This document shows, one piece after another, positions 7,964-14,623 of a DNA stretch of 34,612 nt. Position 1 is the first letter of the stretch. The number at the start of each line of letters is the position of its first letter. The notes beneath the pieces were generated by a model. The model made no database searches. It was not told where the DNA came from and saw nothing but the letters and a program-made list of their open reading frames with translations. Source of the stretch: Candidatus Kuenenia stuttgartensis (GTDB lineage Bacteria > Planctomycetota > Planctomycetia > Planctomycetales > Planctomycetaceae); contig CAMDPK010000079.1 of assembly GCA_945904015.1 (NCBI GenBank), positions 1 through 34,612 of the forward strand, written 5' to 3'. A program made the translations under genes and the position numbers.

Positions 7964-8334
7964 TGCGCACTCTTCACATCGGGGCGCAGACGCTTGGCGT
8001 CGCGCAGGTAAACGTGAACCATTTCTGCCTGGGTTTTGTCGGTGTTGACGTGCAGCAGGACTCGAATGCACTGCGGCAGACTGTCGGCGACGGGGATTTC
8101 CGTCGCACACAGCAGCGGAACGGCACTCATGCCCAACGTCCGAGCGGCCTCGGCCGGGAAGGCGGAGGTCAGGTCGCGAGTCGTCGTGAAGATCGCCGAG
8201 GCGATGTCGTCGAAACGCTCTTCGAGGCCGTTGGCTCGCAGCAATTCTTCGAGCAGTTCGCGCGTCGCGGCCAGAACTTCCGGCTTGGTGTCGGCCGACA
8301 CACTGATTGCTCCTCGAATACCTCGAACTGCCAT
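7960..8334 (-). CDS. aroH: Chorismate mutase, AroH type
   Basis: A 124-residue protein matching the monofunctional AroH-class chorismate mutase, which converts chorismate to prephenate on the way to phenylalanine and tyrosine. It has the family start MAVRGIRGAISV, with the active-site arginine at R7. It also shows the FPAEAARTLG segment, CATEI (glutamate near 79), CIRVLLHV (R91), HVYL (Y109) and a terminal LRPD. These correspond to Arg7, Glu78, Arg90, Tyr108 and Arg116 of the Bacillus subtilis enzyme. Length fits the family (about 117-127). The ATG start at 8334 is chosen by this homology; GGAG lies 9 nt upstream and the frame continues open to 8499. The last codons and the stop come from the palindromic repeat, so the C-terminal tail (VKSAQ) may be recent. 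Confidence 0.93.
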   Translation of the reverse strand: MAVRGIRGAISVSADTKPEVLAATRELLEELLRANGLEERFDDIASAIFTTTRDLTSAFPAEAARTLGMSAVPLLCATEIPVADSLPQCIRVLLHVNTDKTQAEMVHVYLRDAKRLRPDVKSAQ

Positions 8335-8355
8335 GACGACGACTCCAGGGAATGG

Positions 8356-8425
8356 GGAAGTCGGAGGACGGAAGTCGGAACATGAACTTTTCTCCGCCTT
8401 CCGAATTCCGACTTCCGAATTTCGG
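8356..8425. repeat. GGAAGTCGGA-type imperfect inverted repeat
   Basis: The left part holds two copies of GGAAGTCGGA-like sequence (8356-8380). The right part carries related sequence in inverse orientation (TTCCGAATTCCGACTTCCGA region, 8397-8425), around an A/T-rich spacer. A short separate palindrome CCGCC-ATGAT-GGCGG follows at about 8428-8440. The repeat lies upstream of aroH (minus) and of the small basic protein gene (plus). It resembles the purine-rich tandem-type repeats at 10417-10494 and 14987-15020 in style, not sequence. Confidence 0.6.
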
Positions 8426-8584
8426 CCGCCATGATGGCGGAATGGCTGGTCTGAAACAACGATTGGCCGGTCAATTCGCGTGGTTGCCGAGCGGCGCAAG
8501 GGCTGTTAGAGTCCCGACCCGTTTCAAAGATCACAAAGTGGTTGGGAATTTCCTCGAACTTCGCAGAACAGTGGGAGTGCTCAG

Positions 8585-8677
8585 ATGGGAGTGAAGAGAA
8601 CCGGACGTGGCCGTCGCAAGATCGGCAGCACTAAGCGACGGATGCGTGCCAAGATTCGGCACCGCAAAGACCGGTAG
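8585..8677 (+). CDS. 30-residue very basic protein, bS22/AURKAIP1-COX24-like
   Basis: A tiny gene encoding 30 residues, nearly half arginine or lysine, including RRKIGSTKRRMRAKIRHRK. This pattern resembles the AURKAIP1/COX24 (mS38) C-terminal domain and the bacterial small ribosomal protein bS22, which bind rRNA near the decoding centre. The match rests on composition and the K-x-G-S-x-K-R-R-x-R core, so the family is likely but not proven. It is a convincing gene: ATG with GGGAG 8 nt upstream and a strong terminator shortly after (8714-8750). If it is ribosomal, it is a monocistronic unit with its own terminator, as expected for a highly expressed product. Confidence 0.75.
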   Translation: MGVKRTGRGRRKIGSTKRRMRAKIRHRKDR

Positions 8678-8713
8678 CCGCGCCGCCTTTGGCGGTCGAA
8701 ATCGCACAAATCT

Positions 8714-8750
8714 CCGACGAGGTCCGATGGTGGGCCTCGTCGGTTTTTTT
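8714..8750 (+). terminator. Rho-independent terminator
   Basis: The stem CCGACGAGG / CCTCGTCGG, extended by GTCC/GGGC with slight imperfection, has a short loop and is followed by seven T residues. It lies 37 bases after the 30-residue gene and separates it from the PSCyt1 gene. Confidence 0.92.
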
Positions 8751-8826
8751 GCGCTGGCTGTGCGTCGCTGCTACACTGCCCCAGCTGAATTGCTCTCGGT
8801 TTCGACACCGGAATTTGCCGCCAATC

Positions 8827-11535
8827 ATGCGTATCGATTCGTTACCTGTCTGTTGTGGCCGCTGTGCCGTCGGGTTGCTGACGCTCTTGATGTCGATGTC
8901 TCCGTTGGCAACTGCGGCGGAGCCCAATGCGGCGGCCGAATTGTTTGAGACCAAGATTCGTCCGGTGCTCGTCGATGTCTGTTTCAAGTGCCACGGCAGT
9001 GATAAGGACAGCGGCAGCCTGCGAGTCGATTCGCGAGCCGCACTTCTCAAAGGTGGCGACACTTCGCCAGCCATCTTGCCGAACAAGCCGGCCGAGAGTT
9101 TGCTGCTCAAAGCGTTGCGACACACCGACGACGATTTGAAGATGCCGCCTGACAAGCGTCTGCCGGACGAGACCATCGCTGCCTTCGAAGCCTGGATCGC
9201 CGCCGGCGCACCGTGGCCCGAAGGCAAGTCTGGAGGCTTTCAGACGAAGCGTCATTGGGCCTTTCAGCCGATCGTGAGACCGCAGATTCCGTCCGGACGA
9301 AAGCCGATGGCCGATGGCAGTGAGCCGTTGTCCCAAATTGCAAATCACATCCGCCGCGGCGGATCAGATCTGACATCACCCATCGACGACTTTATTCAAC
9401 AAAAGCTGGATGAAGCCAAATTGACGCTCTCGTCACCGGCCGATCGTCGCACGCTGATTCGTCGCGCGAGCTTCGACTTGCACGGCCTGCCGCCGACGAT
9501 CGACGACATCGTGGCCTTTGAGAGTGACGACACTCCCGACGCCTACGAAAGATTGATCGACCGGCTGCTGGCCTCGCCGCAGTACGGCGAACGCTGGGGA
9601 CGTTACTGGCTCGACGTGTCGCGGTACGCCGACACGAAGGGTTACGTCTTCACCGAGGACCGTAATTATCCATTCGCCTACACCTATCGCGATTGGGTCG
9701 TCCGCGCGTTGAACGAAGATATGCCGTACGACCAGTTTTTGATTCGGCAGCTTGCGGCCGACTTGCTGCCGGAGCCAGAGCGCACCACCAATTTACCGGC
9801 GATGGGCTTTCTGACGCTCGGCCGGCGATTCCTGAACAACATCAACGACATCATCGACGACCGCATCGACGTCGTCTGTCGAGGCACGATGGGCCTGACC
9901 GTCGGCTGTGCCCGCTGTCACGACCACAAGTACGACCCGATTCCGGCGGCCGATTACTATTCGCTGTACGGCGTCTTCCGCAGCTCGCGCGAGCCAAACG
10001 CCGATCAAGCCAAATCGCTGATGGCGATGACGCTTGCGGAAGAGGACAAGCCATTCGATCCGTACATTTTTCTGCGCGGTCAGCAAGGAAACCACGGTCC
10101 GCAAGTGCCCAGGCAATTCCTTGCCGTCGTTGCCGGGACAGAACGAAAACCGTTCTCGAACCGCAGCGGCCGAATGGAACTCGCACAAGCGATCGTCTCG
10201 CCGACGAACCCGCTGACGGCGCGAGTCATCGTCAATCGAGTTTGGTCACATCATTTCGGCTCGCCGTTGGTGAAGACGCCGAGCGACTTCGGTCTCCGAG
10301 CCGATCCTCCGACTCATCCGGAATTGCTCGACTGGCTGTCGTCTGAGCTGATTGCTCACGGCTGGTCGCTGAAGTGGCTGCACCGGGAGATTCTGCTGTC
10401 GGCGACGTGGAGGCAGGAGAGTGGGGAGTGGGGAGTGGGGAGTGGAGAGTCGAATTCCAAACACTCCCCACTCACCACTCCTCACTCTCCACTCGCTCCC
10501 GATCCCGAAAATCGCCTGCTCGCGCACATGAACCGCCAGCGACTCGATTGGGAGTCGCTCCGCGATTCGTTGCTGTTTGCAAGCGGCCGATTGGATCGCT
10601 CGCTGGGCGGACCTGCGACAGACATTCTGAAGGCTCCGTTTTCGAACCGTCGCACGATTAACGGATTCATCGACCGCCAAAACTTGCCGCTGACGTTTCG
10701 CAACTTCGACTTCGCGAGTCCCGACACACACACGCCGTCACGGTTCGTCACGTCGGTTCCGCAACAGACGTTGTTCCTGCGGAACAGCTCGTTTTTGGTC
10801 GAGCTGTCGCGAGCGATGGCCGGGCAGGTTGAAAACCTGCCCCACTTGTTTCGACTCGCCTACGGCCGTGAGCCGACTGCGGAGGAACTCCAACTCGCCA
10901 AGCAGTTCCTGACGGACGCCGCACTCGAAACTCCGTTGGCTCCGACTTGGCAGTTCGGCTACGGCGAGTACGACTCGGAGGCAAAGTCGCTCAAGAGTTT
11001 CACGGCGTTGCCCCATTGGACTGGCAAGCAGTGGCAAGGGGGTCCGAACTTGCCCGATCCGCAACTCGGTTGGGTGCTGTGGAACCCGAACGGCGGACAT
11101 CCGGGAAATCTCCAACATGCTGCCGTGCTGCGTTGGACCGCTCCGCGCGACGTGACTGTCGTCGTCACCGGCACGCTGAAGCACGAGCAGAAAGTCGGGG
11201 ACGGCGTGATGGCGGTCGTGACGTCCAGCCAACTTGGAGAGAAGGCTCGTTGGACCGCGGCCAACCAGTCGGTCGAGACGTTCGTCCCGGCGATCGCGCT
11301 GCGGCGTGGCGAGTCGCTCGACTTCATCGTCACCTGCCGAACGAATGAGAACTCCGATTCGTTCCAGTGGGCACCGAAGCTGGCGGCCGTCGAGAAACGA
11401 ATGCCGGCGATTTGGGACATGGCTCGCGATTTTCCCAAGACAAGCAACGGCCAAACGGCGGAATCGCCGCTGACTCCATGGGAACAACTCGCGCAGGTGC
11501 TGTTACTTTCCAACGAGTTTCAATTTGTGGATTAA
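8827..11535 (+). CDS. PSCyt1-DUF1549-DUF1553 secreted cytochrome-type protein
   Basis: A 902-residue exported planctomycete protein. After a signal peptide (about 1-31), a PSCyt1 haem-binding domain carries CFKCH (C52, C55, H56) followed by SDKDSGSLRVDSRAALLKGG and KMPPDKRL. DUF1549 follows (about 185-395) with RRASFDLHGLPPT, YGERWGRYWLDVSRYADTKGY and a second CARCHDHKYDPI motif. DUF1553 starts near 455 (PLTARVIVNRVWSHHFG; THPELLDWLSSELI) and ends with LLLSNEFQFVD. About 160 residues (700-860) rich in predicted beta strands interrupt DUF1553 before its last segment. Two repeat-derived insertions lie within it (10417-10494 and 10822-10842). These proteins are usually paired with DUF1501; here the next gene is a TPR protein. 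The ATG at 8827 is supported by the signal peptide; its ribosome-binding site is weak. Confidence 0.9.
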   Translation: MRIDSLPVCCGRCAVGLLTLLMSMSPLATAAEPNAAAELFETKIRPVLVDVCFKCHGSDKDSGSLRVDSRAALLKGGDTSPAILPNKPAESLLLKALRHTDDDLKMPPDKRLPDETIAAFEAWIAAGAPWPEGKSGGFQTKRHWAFQPIVRPQIPSGRKPMADGSEPLSQIANHIRRGGSDLTSPIDDFIQQKLDEAKLTLSSPADRRTLIRRASFDLHGLPPTIDDIVAFESDDTPDAYERLIDRLLASPQYGERWGRYWLDVSRYADTKGYVFTEDRNYPFAYTYRDWVVRALNEDMPYDQFLIRQLAADLLPEPERTTNLPAMGFLTLGRRFLNNINDIIDDRIDVVCRGTMGLTVGCARCHDHKYDPIPAADYYSLYGVFRSSREPNADQAKSLMAMTLAEEDKPFDPYIFLRGQQGNHGPQVPRQFLAVVAGTERKPFSNRSGRMELAQAIVSPTNPLTARVIVNRVWSHHFGSPLVKTPSDFGLRADPPTHPELLDWLSSELIAHGWSLKWLHREILLSATWRQESGEWGVGSGESNSKHSPLTTPHSPLAPDPENRLLAHMNRQRLDWESLRDSLLFASGRLDRSLGGPATDILKAPFSNRRTINGFIDRQNLPLTFRNFDFASPDTHTPSRFVTSVPQQTLFLRNSSFLVELSRAMAGQVENLPHLFRLAYGREPTAEELQLAKQFLTDAALETPLAPTWQFGYGEYDSEAKSLKSFTALPHWTGKQWQGGPNLPDPQLGWVLWNPNGGHPGNLQHAAVLRWTAPRDVTVVVTGTLKHEQKVGDGVMAVVTSSQLGEKARWTAANQSVETFVPAIALRRGESLDFIVTCRTNENSDSFQWAPKLAAVEKRMPAIWDMARDFPKTSNGQTAESPLTPWEQLAQVLLLSNEFQFVD
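9349..9364. repeat. 16-bp perfect palindrome inside the PSCyt1 gene
   Basis: ATCCGCCGCGGCGGAT is fully self-complementary and encodes part of the linker NHIRRGGSD. The linker before DUF1549 is longer than usual by roughly 20 residues here, so this may be another small inserted repeat. Single copy in the window. Confidence 0.5.
10417..10494. repeat. In-frame GTGGGGA tandem/inverted repeat inside DUF1553 coding region
   Basis: The left arm is four near-perfect 7-base units of the GTGGGGA type. The right arm is their inverse (CACTCCCCACTC and similar), around a spacer near GAATTCCAAA. Arms are about 34 bases. It adds about 26 low-complexity residues (GEWGVGSGES ... HSPLTTPHSPLA) between the conserved ILLSATWRQ and PDPENRLLAHMNRQRLDWE, where the family normally has a few residues. 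The frame is preserved. Confidence 0.88.
10822..10842. repeat. Single in-frame hairpin (9-3-9) inside DUF1553 coding region
   Basis: GGGCAGGTT-GAA-AACCTGCCC is a perfect 9-bp stem with a 3-nt loop, encoding GQVENLP within MAGQVENLPHLF. It looks like a solo arm of a palindromic repeat family held in frame in a conserved gene. Confidence 0.7.
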
Positions 11536-11676
11536 CGCACGAAGCGCGAGCAGAATTCGTTGTCTTTCGTGTGTTGCGTGGTTGCCTTTGTTCCTTTCAG
11601 AATGGAAGGCGACTGCGTTGCCAAGAAAAGCTGCCGGAGATCGCAGCACTCCGTCCGAGTGAGGGGCACACTGCCA

Positions 11677-12993
11677 ATGAAGCCGACATCTCGAACCAAA
11701 CGCTGGCTGCTCTTGGCCTCGATGGCCTTGATCAGTCTGCTGTTTTTGGTGTGGTCGCTGGGGGGCTTGGCGTGGTGGCCTCGGAACTTGGCTCAGCAAG
11801 CGTTGGTTCAACGCGACTACACGGCGGCCGCGGCTTGGGCGCGACAGGCTGCGCAGCTTGATCACGACAATGCCGACACGGAACTCTTGCTGGGCCGCAT
11901 TGAACGAAAACTCGGGCATCGCGAAGAGTCTCAAAGGCATCTGCGATGGGCGGCCACATTGGGTGGCGATCGTGAGCGAATCCGCCGTGAGGAACTGCTT
12001 GGCCAGGCTCAAACCGGAGAGCTTGACGGCATCTTGCCGGATCTGCATCGCCTGTTGATCCAGCATTCGGAGGACGGTGCGGACATCTGCGAAGCGTACG
12101 CGAACGGACTGCTGGTCAACGGCCAGGTCGATGAGGCGTTGGCGATTATCGAGCAATGGCGGCAGGCGTTTCCCTCGGATCCGCAGCCCGACAATTTGCG
12201 GGGCCGGATCGCCGAGTTCCGGAACCGAACGAACGAGGCGGAACGGCATTACCGGGCCGCATTGGCAAAGCAACCACGGCATTTCCCGGCGCTGTTTGGA
12301 TTGGGACGCACGCTGATCGAATTGAATCGCTGGTCCGAGGCGCTCGACACCTACCAAGCGTGTCTGCGATCACCGTTCGCGGCCCCGGCACAGCTCGGGA
12401 TGGCGCGCTGCCTGTCGAATCTCGAGCGGGACAAGGAGGCGTTACAACGGCTCCACGAAGCGGCAGCGCAGGAACGCGACCAATTTCGCGAGTCCCTCCG
12501 GCAACTGGGAGAACCGACGGAGTACAGCACACTCGACTTTGAACTTGGCGCACTGGAAGCCAAGCTCGGACACACCGACGCGGCAATCGCCGCATTGGAA
12601 CGAGCCGTGAAATTCAACCCCAAGCATCGGCAAGCCCGTTATCAACTCGCGCTGGCGCTGAACACCACGGGCCGAACGGCAGAAGCCCAAGTCCACTTCG
12701 ACTGGCACCTCAAGATCGAACAACAACTCACGGAACGCGACCGCCAGCACGATGTCGTGCAACGCCACCCGCGGGATCTTGACGCGCGCTTGCGACTGGG
12801 AGTTCTGTATCTCGAAACGGATTCGAACGAAGCTGGCTTGTTCTGGCTGCGCGGCGTCTTGGCGGAAGATCCGAGGCATCGTGCCACGCACGAAGCTCTC
12901 GCGGCGTACTTCGCGGCTCAAGTCGACGCGAATCCCGAGGCCGGTCGTTTGGCCCGACATCATCACGAATTGGCGAATTCTCGCGAAAACTGA
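11677..12993 (+). CDS. Membrane-anchored tetratricopeptide repeat protein
   Basis: A 438-residue protein with a short basic N-terminus, one membrane segment (about 10-33, WLLLASMALISLLFLVWSLGG) and at least seven TPR-like units. Clear TPR signatures are AAAWARQAAQLDHDNADTELLLGRIERKLG, AERHYRAALAKQPRHFPALFGLGRTLIELNRWSEALDTYQ and AAIAALERAVKFNPKHRQARYQLALALNTTGRTAEA. It is likely a scaffold on the periplasmic or cytoplasmic side of the inner membrane, with no enzymatic motif. It follows the PSCyt1 gene by 141 bases on the same strand, so co-transcription is possible. ATG 11677 is chosen because the basic/hydrophobic anchor starts there; the frame is open from 11560 and GAGGGG lies about 11 nt upstream. 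Confidence 0.85.
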   Translation: MKPTSRTKRWLLLASMALISLLFLVWSLGGLAWWPRNLAQQALVQRDYTAAAAWARQAAQLDHDNADTELLLGRIERKLGHREESQRHLRWAATLGGDRERIRREELLGQAQTGELDGILPDLHRLLIQHSEDGADICEAYANGLLVNGQVDEALAIIEQWRQAFPSDPQPDNLRGRIAEFRNRTNEAERHYRAALAKQPRHFPALFGLGRTLIELNRWSEALDTYQACLRSPFAAPAQLGMARCLSNLERDKEALQRLHEAAAQERDQFRESLRQLGEPTEYSTLDFELGALEAKLGHTDAAIAALERAVKFNPKHRQARYQLALALNTTGRTAEAQVHFDWHLKIEQQLTERDRQHDVVQRHPRDLDARLRLGVLYLETDSNEAGLFWLRGVLAEDPRHRATHEALAAYFAAQVDANPEAGRLARHHHELANSREN

Positions 12994-13008
12994 CCACACT
13001 CTCCCAAC

Positions 13009-13037
13009 AAAAAAAGGCACTCGAATGTTCGAGTGCC
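13009..13037 (-). terminator. Rho-independent terminator for the minus-strand lipoprotein operon
   Basis: GGCACTCGAA-TG-TTCGAGTGCC is a perfect 10-bp stem. On the minus strand it is followed by seven T residues (AAAAAAA at 13009-13015 on plus). It lies just after the lipoprotein stop and in the 64-base gap between convergent genes. Confidence 0.93.
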
Positions 13038-13057
13038 CATTTGGGAGACCACGGAAT

Positions 13058-13381
13058 TCATAGCTTTGCTGCCATCTTCTTGGCCGCCGCTTTGATTTGG
13101 TCTGGTTCGCTCATTTTCTCGATGCTGCTCAACTCGGAGAGCAACGCATTGGCTTTGGCCGCATCCGTCGCTTTGAGTTTTTCGAGCTCGGCTTTGAGCG
13201 ACTCGCTGCCACTCCCCAACTCTCCGGATGTCGCAATGTCGTTGATCATGTTCTTAATCGCGGTCGTGGAATCAACCGGAGTCGGCGCTTGCACGGAAGA
13301 TGGTTTCGGGAGTCCATCACCTCCACATCCTGCGAACCCCAGCAAACCGCACAATGCCAAACAACGAACGAACGCTTTCAT
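13058..13381 (-). CDS. Small lipoprotein of unknown function
   Basis: A 107-residue protein with a lipoprotein signal: MKAFVRCLALCGLLGFAGCGG, where LGFAGC is a lipobox and the cysteine would be acylated. After a proline-rich linker (KPSSVQAPTPVD) the rest is charged and helical (AELEKLKATDAAKANALLSELSSIEKM). No known domain is recognised. The ATG at 13381 has AAGGA 7 nt upstream. It starts 13 bases after the stop of the DUF1559 gene, so the two form an operon ending at the terminator 13009-13037. A small lipoprotein right behind a DUF1559 gene is a recurrent planctomycete arrangement, to my knowledge; its role is unknown. Confidence 0.85.
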   Translation of the reverse strand: MKAFVRCLALCGLLGFAGCGGDGLPKPSSVQAPTPVDSTTAIKNMINDIATSGELGSGSESLKAELEKLKATDAAKANALLSELSSIEKMSEPDQIKAAAKKMAAKL

Positions 13382-13394
13382 GAACAGTCCTTCC

Positions 13395-14477
13395 TTAAAA
13401 GTTCGCGACGATGTCTCTGCTCGCCCGCGATCCAAGGTTTTGATAGAGGATCAGATCAATGTTGTTCGAGATAAACCTCGAAGCTCCATCGCCCATCAGG
13501 TGGTGCGTTCCGCCGGAATGCCGGCTGCGCGACGGAACGACTCCCGCACCGTCGGTCCAACTGCAGGTCAAGCAGGAAATGCAATTCGGGTACTTCCAGT
13601 TGGGCGTCGCCACGGTATTCATGATCGTGTGGAACGGAGTCGGTGCCATCCATTCTCGACCAGAATGCACTTGGACATCGGCCGACACCAGGGTCGGCAC
13701 CACCTTCGCTAAGCACTGGTTTCCGTAGGATGTCAGTTCGGCTAAGGTTGGTTTCGGATTTGTGGGTGCAACTGAAGGGACTACATTGCGGATGATGCTG
13801 GATGCGTCGTAGATTGCATTGCTGTTGTTTCCAATCAATCCTTCCCCCATTGCGATCGTGTTGGAAAGACCATCTCGGACACCCGCGGTACTGACGGAAT
13901 AGTTGAGGTTAAACATCCCGACGTTGCCGGCCACACTGGCATCCCATCCCAAGTTGGGGCCTGTGCTGACTAAGTAACTGTTATTGCCTCTGTCAGCACT
14001 GCCGAATGGTGAATCGAACGGACACAAGAAATTGGAAATGACCACTCGGCGAAGTTCCACAGGAACTTGGGCGGCGACATCCCAATAGCCAATTCGGGGA
14101 ATCCGCTTGAAGAGCGGAGCTTGATCCATATACGGCAAGAGCATGGTGTGGGCGCTACGGCCACGCCAACAGGTGGAACTTCCCACACCGCAACTGGGAA
14201 ACGCTCCGACGTTGTCCGATACGTTGTAATTGGCCTTTGGGAAATACTTGTTCGAGTCATGGTAATTGTGCAGAGCCAACCCAAATTGCTTGAGATTGTT
14301 CTTGCATTGCGAGCGGCGGGCCGCCTCGCGAGCTTGTTGAACGGCAGGCAAGAGCAAGGCGATCAGGACGGCGATGATCGCGATCACGACCAGCAATTCA
14401 ATGAGAGTGAAGCCGCGACGATGGAAAGGTGGTTTAAGCACAAAACCTCCAATGACAAATTGTTTCTTGAATCCCAT
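13395..14477 (-). CDS. DUF1559 protein with type IV pilin-like N-terminus
   Basis: A 360-residue protein. The N-terminus carries a prepilin-like leader and helix, RRGFTLIELLVVIAIIAVLIALLLPAVQQAREAARR, with GF-TLIE cleavage and methylation signature and the conserved glutamate at +5. The DUF1559 (SBP_bac_10) body follows: CKNNLKQFGLALHNYHDSNKYFPKA, DGLSNTIAMGEG, and the C-terminal H-X9-DG motif in HSGGTHHLMGDGASRFI. Such proteins are pseudopilin-like secreted proteins found in dozens to hundreds of copies per planctomycete genome; the function is unknown. ATG 14477 places the leader about 25 residues in front of the cleavage site; no strong ribosome-binding site is visible. It is co-transcribed with the lipoprotein gene downstream. 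Confidence 0.9.
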   Translation of the reverse strand: MGFKKQFVIGGFVLKPPFHRRGFTLIELLVVIAIIAVLIALLLPAVQQAREAARRSQCKNNLKQFGLALHNYHDSNKYFPKANYNVSDNVGAFPSCGVGSSTCWRGRSAHTMLLPYMDQAPLFKRIPRIGYWDVAAQVPVELRRVVISNFLCPFDSPFGSADRGNNSYLVSTGPNLGWDASVAGNVGMFNLNYSVSTAGVRDGLSNTIAMGEGLIGNNSNAIYDASSIIRNVVPSVAPTNPKPTLAELTSYGNQCLAKVVPTLVSADVQVHSGREWMAPTPFHTIMNTVATPNWKYPNCISCLTCSWTDGAGVVPSRSRHSGGTHHLMGDGASRFISNNIDLILYQNLGSRASRDIVANF

Positions 14478-14623
14478 AGACTTGGGGACGGGGATAGTCG
14501 GTCGGAGTGGCAAGATACCGTCGCAGTTTCTTAGCGGAAGCCAAACTTGTTCGGAATTCAGGATATCTTCAGCTATTCGGTGTTTTGCCCGTCATCGCAG
14601 CCAATACGCGCCTCGTGCGAGCC

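Noticed and set aside
8356..8425. Could the short spaced repeats be a CRISPR array?
   Set aside because: Units are only about 10 bases, imperfect and inverted, with no regular 30-40 base spacers and no cas genes. No CRISPR array is seen anywhere in the window.
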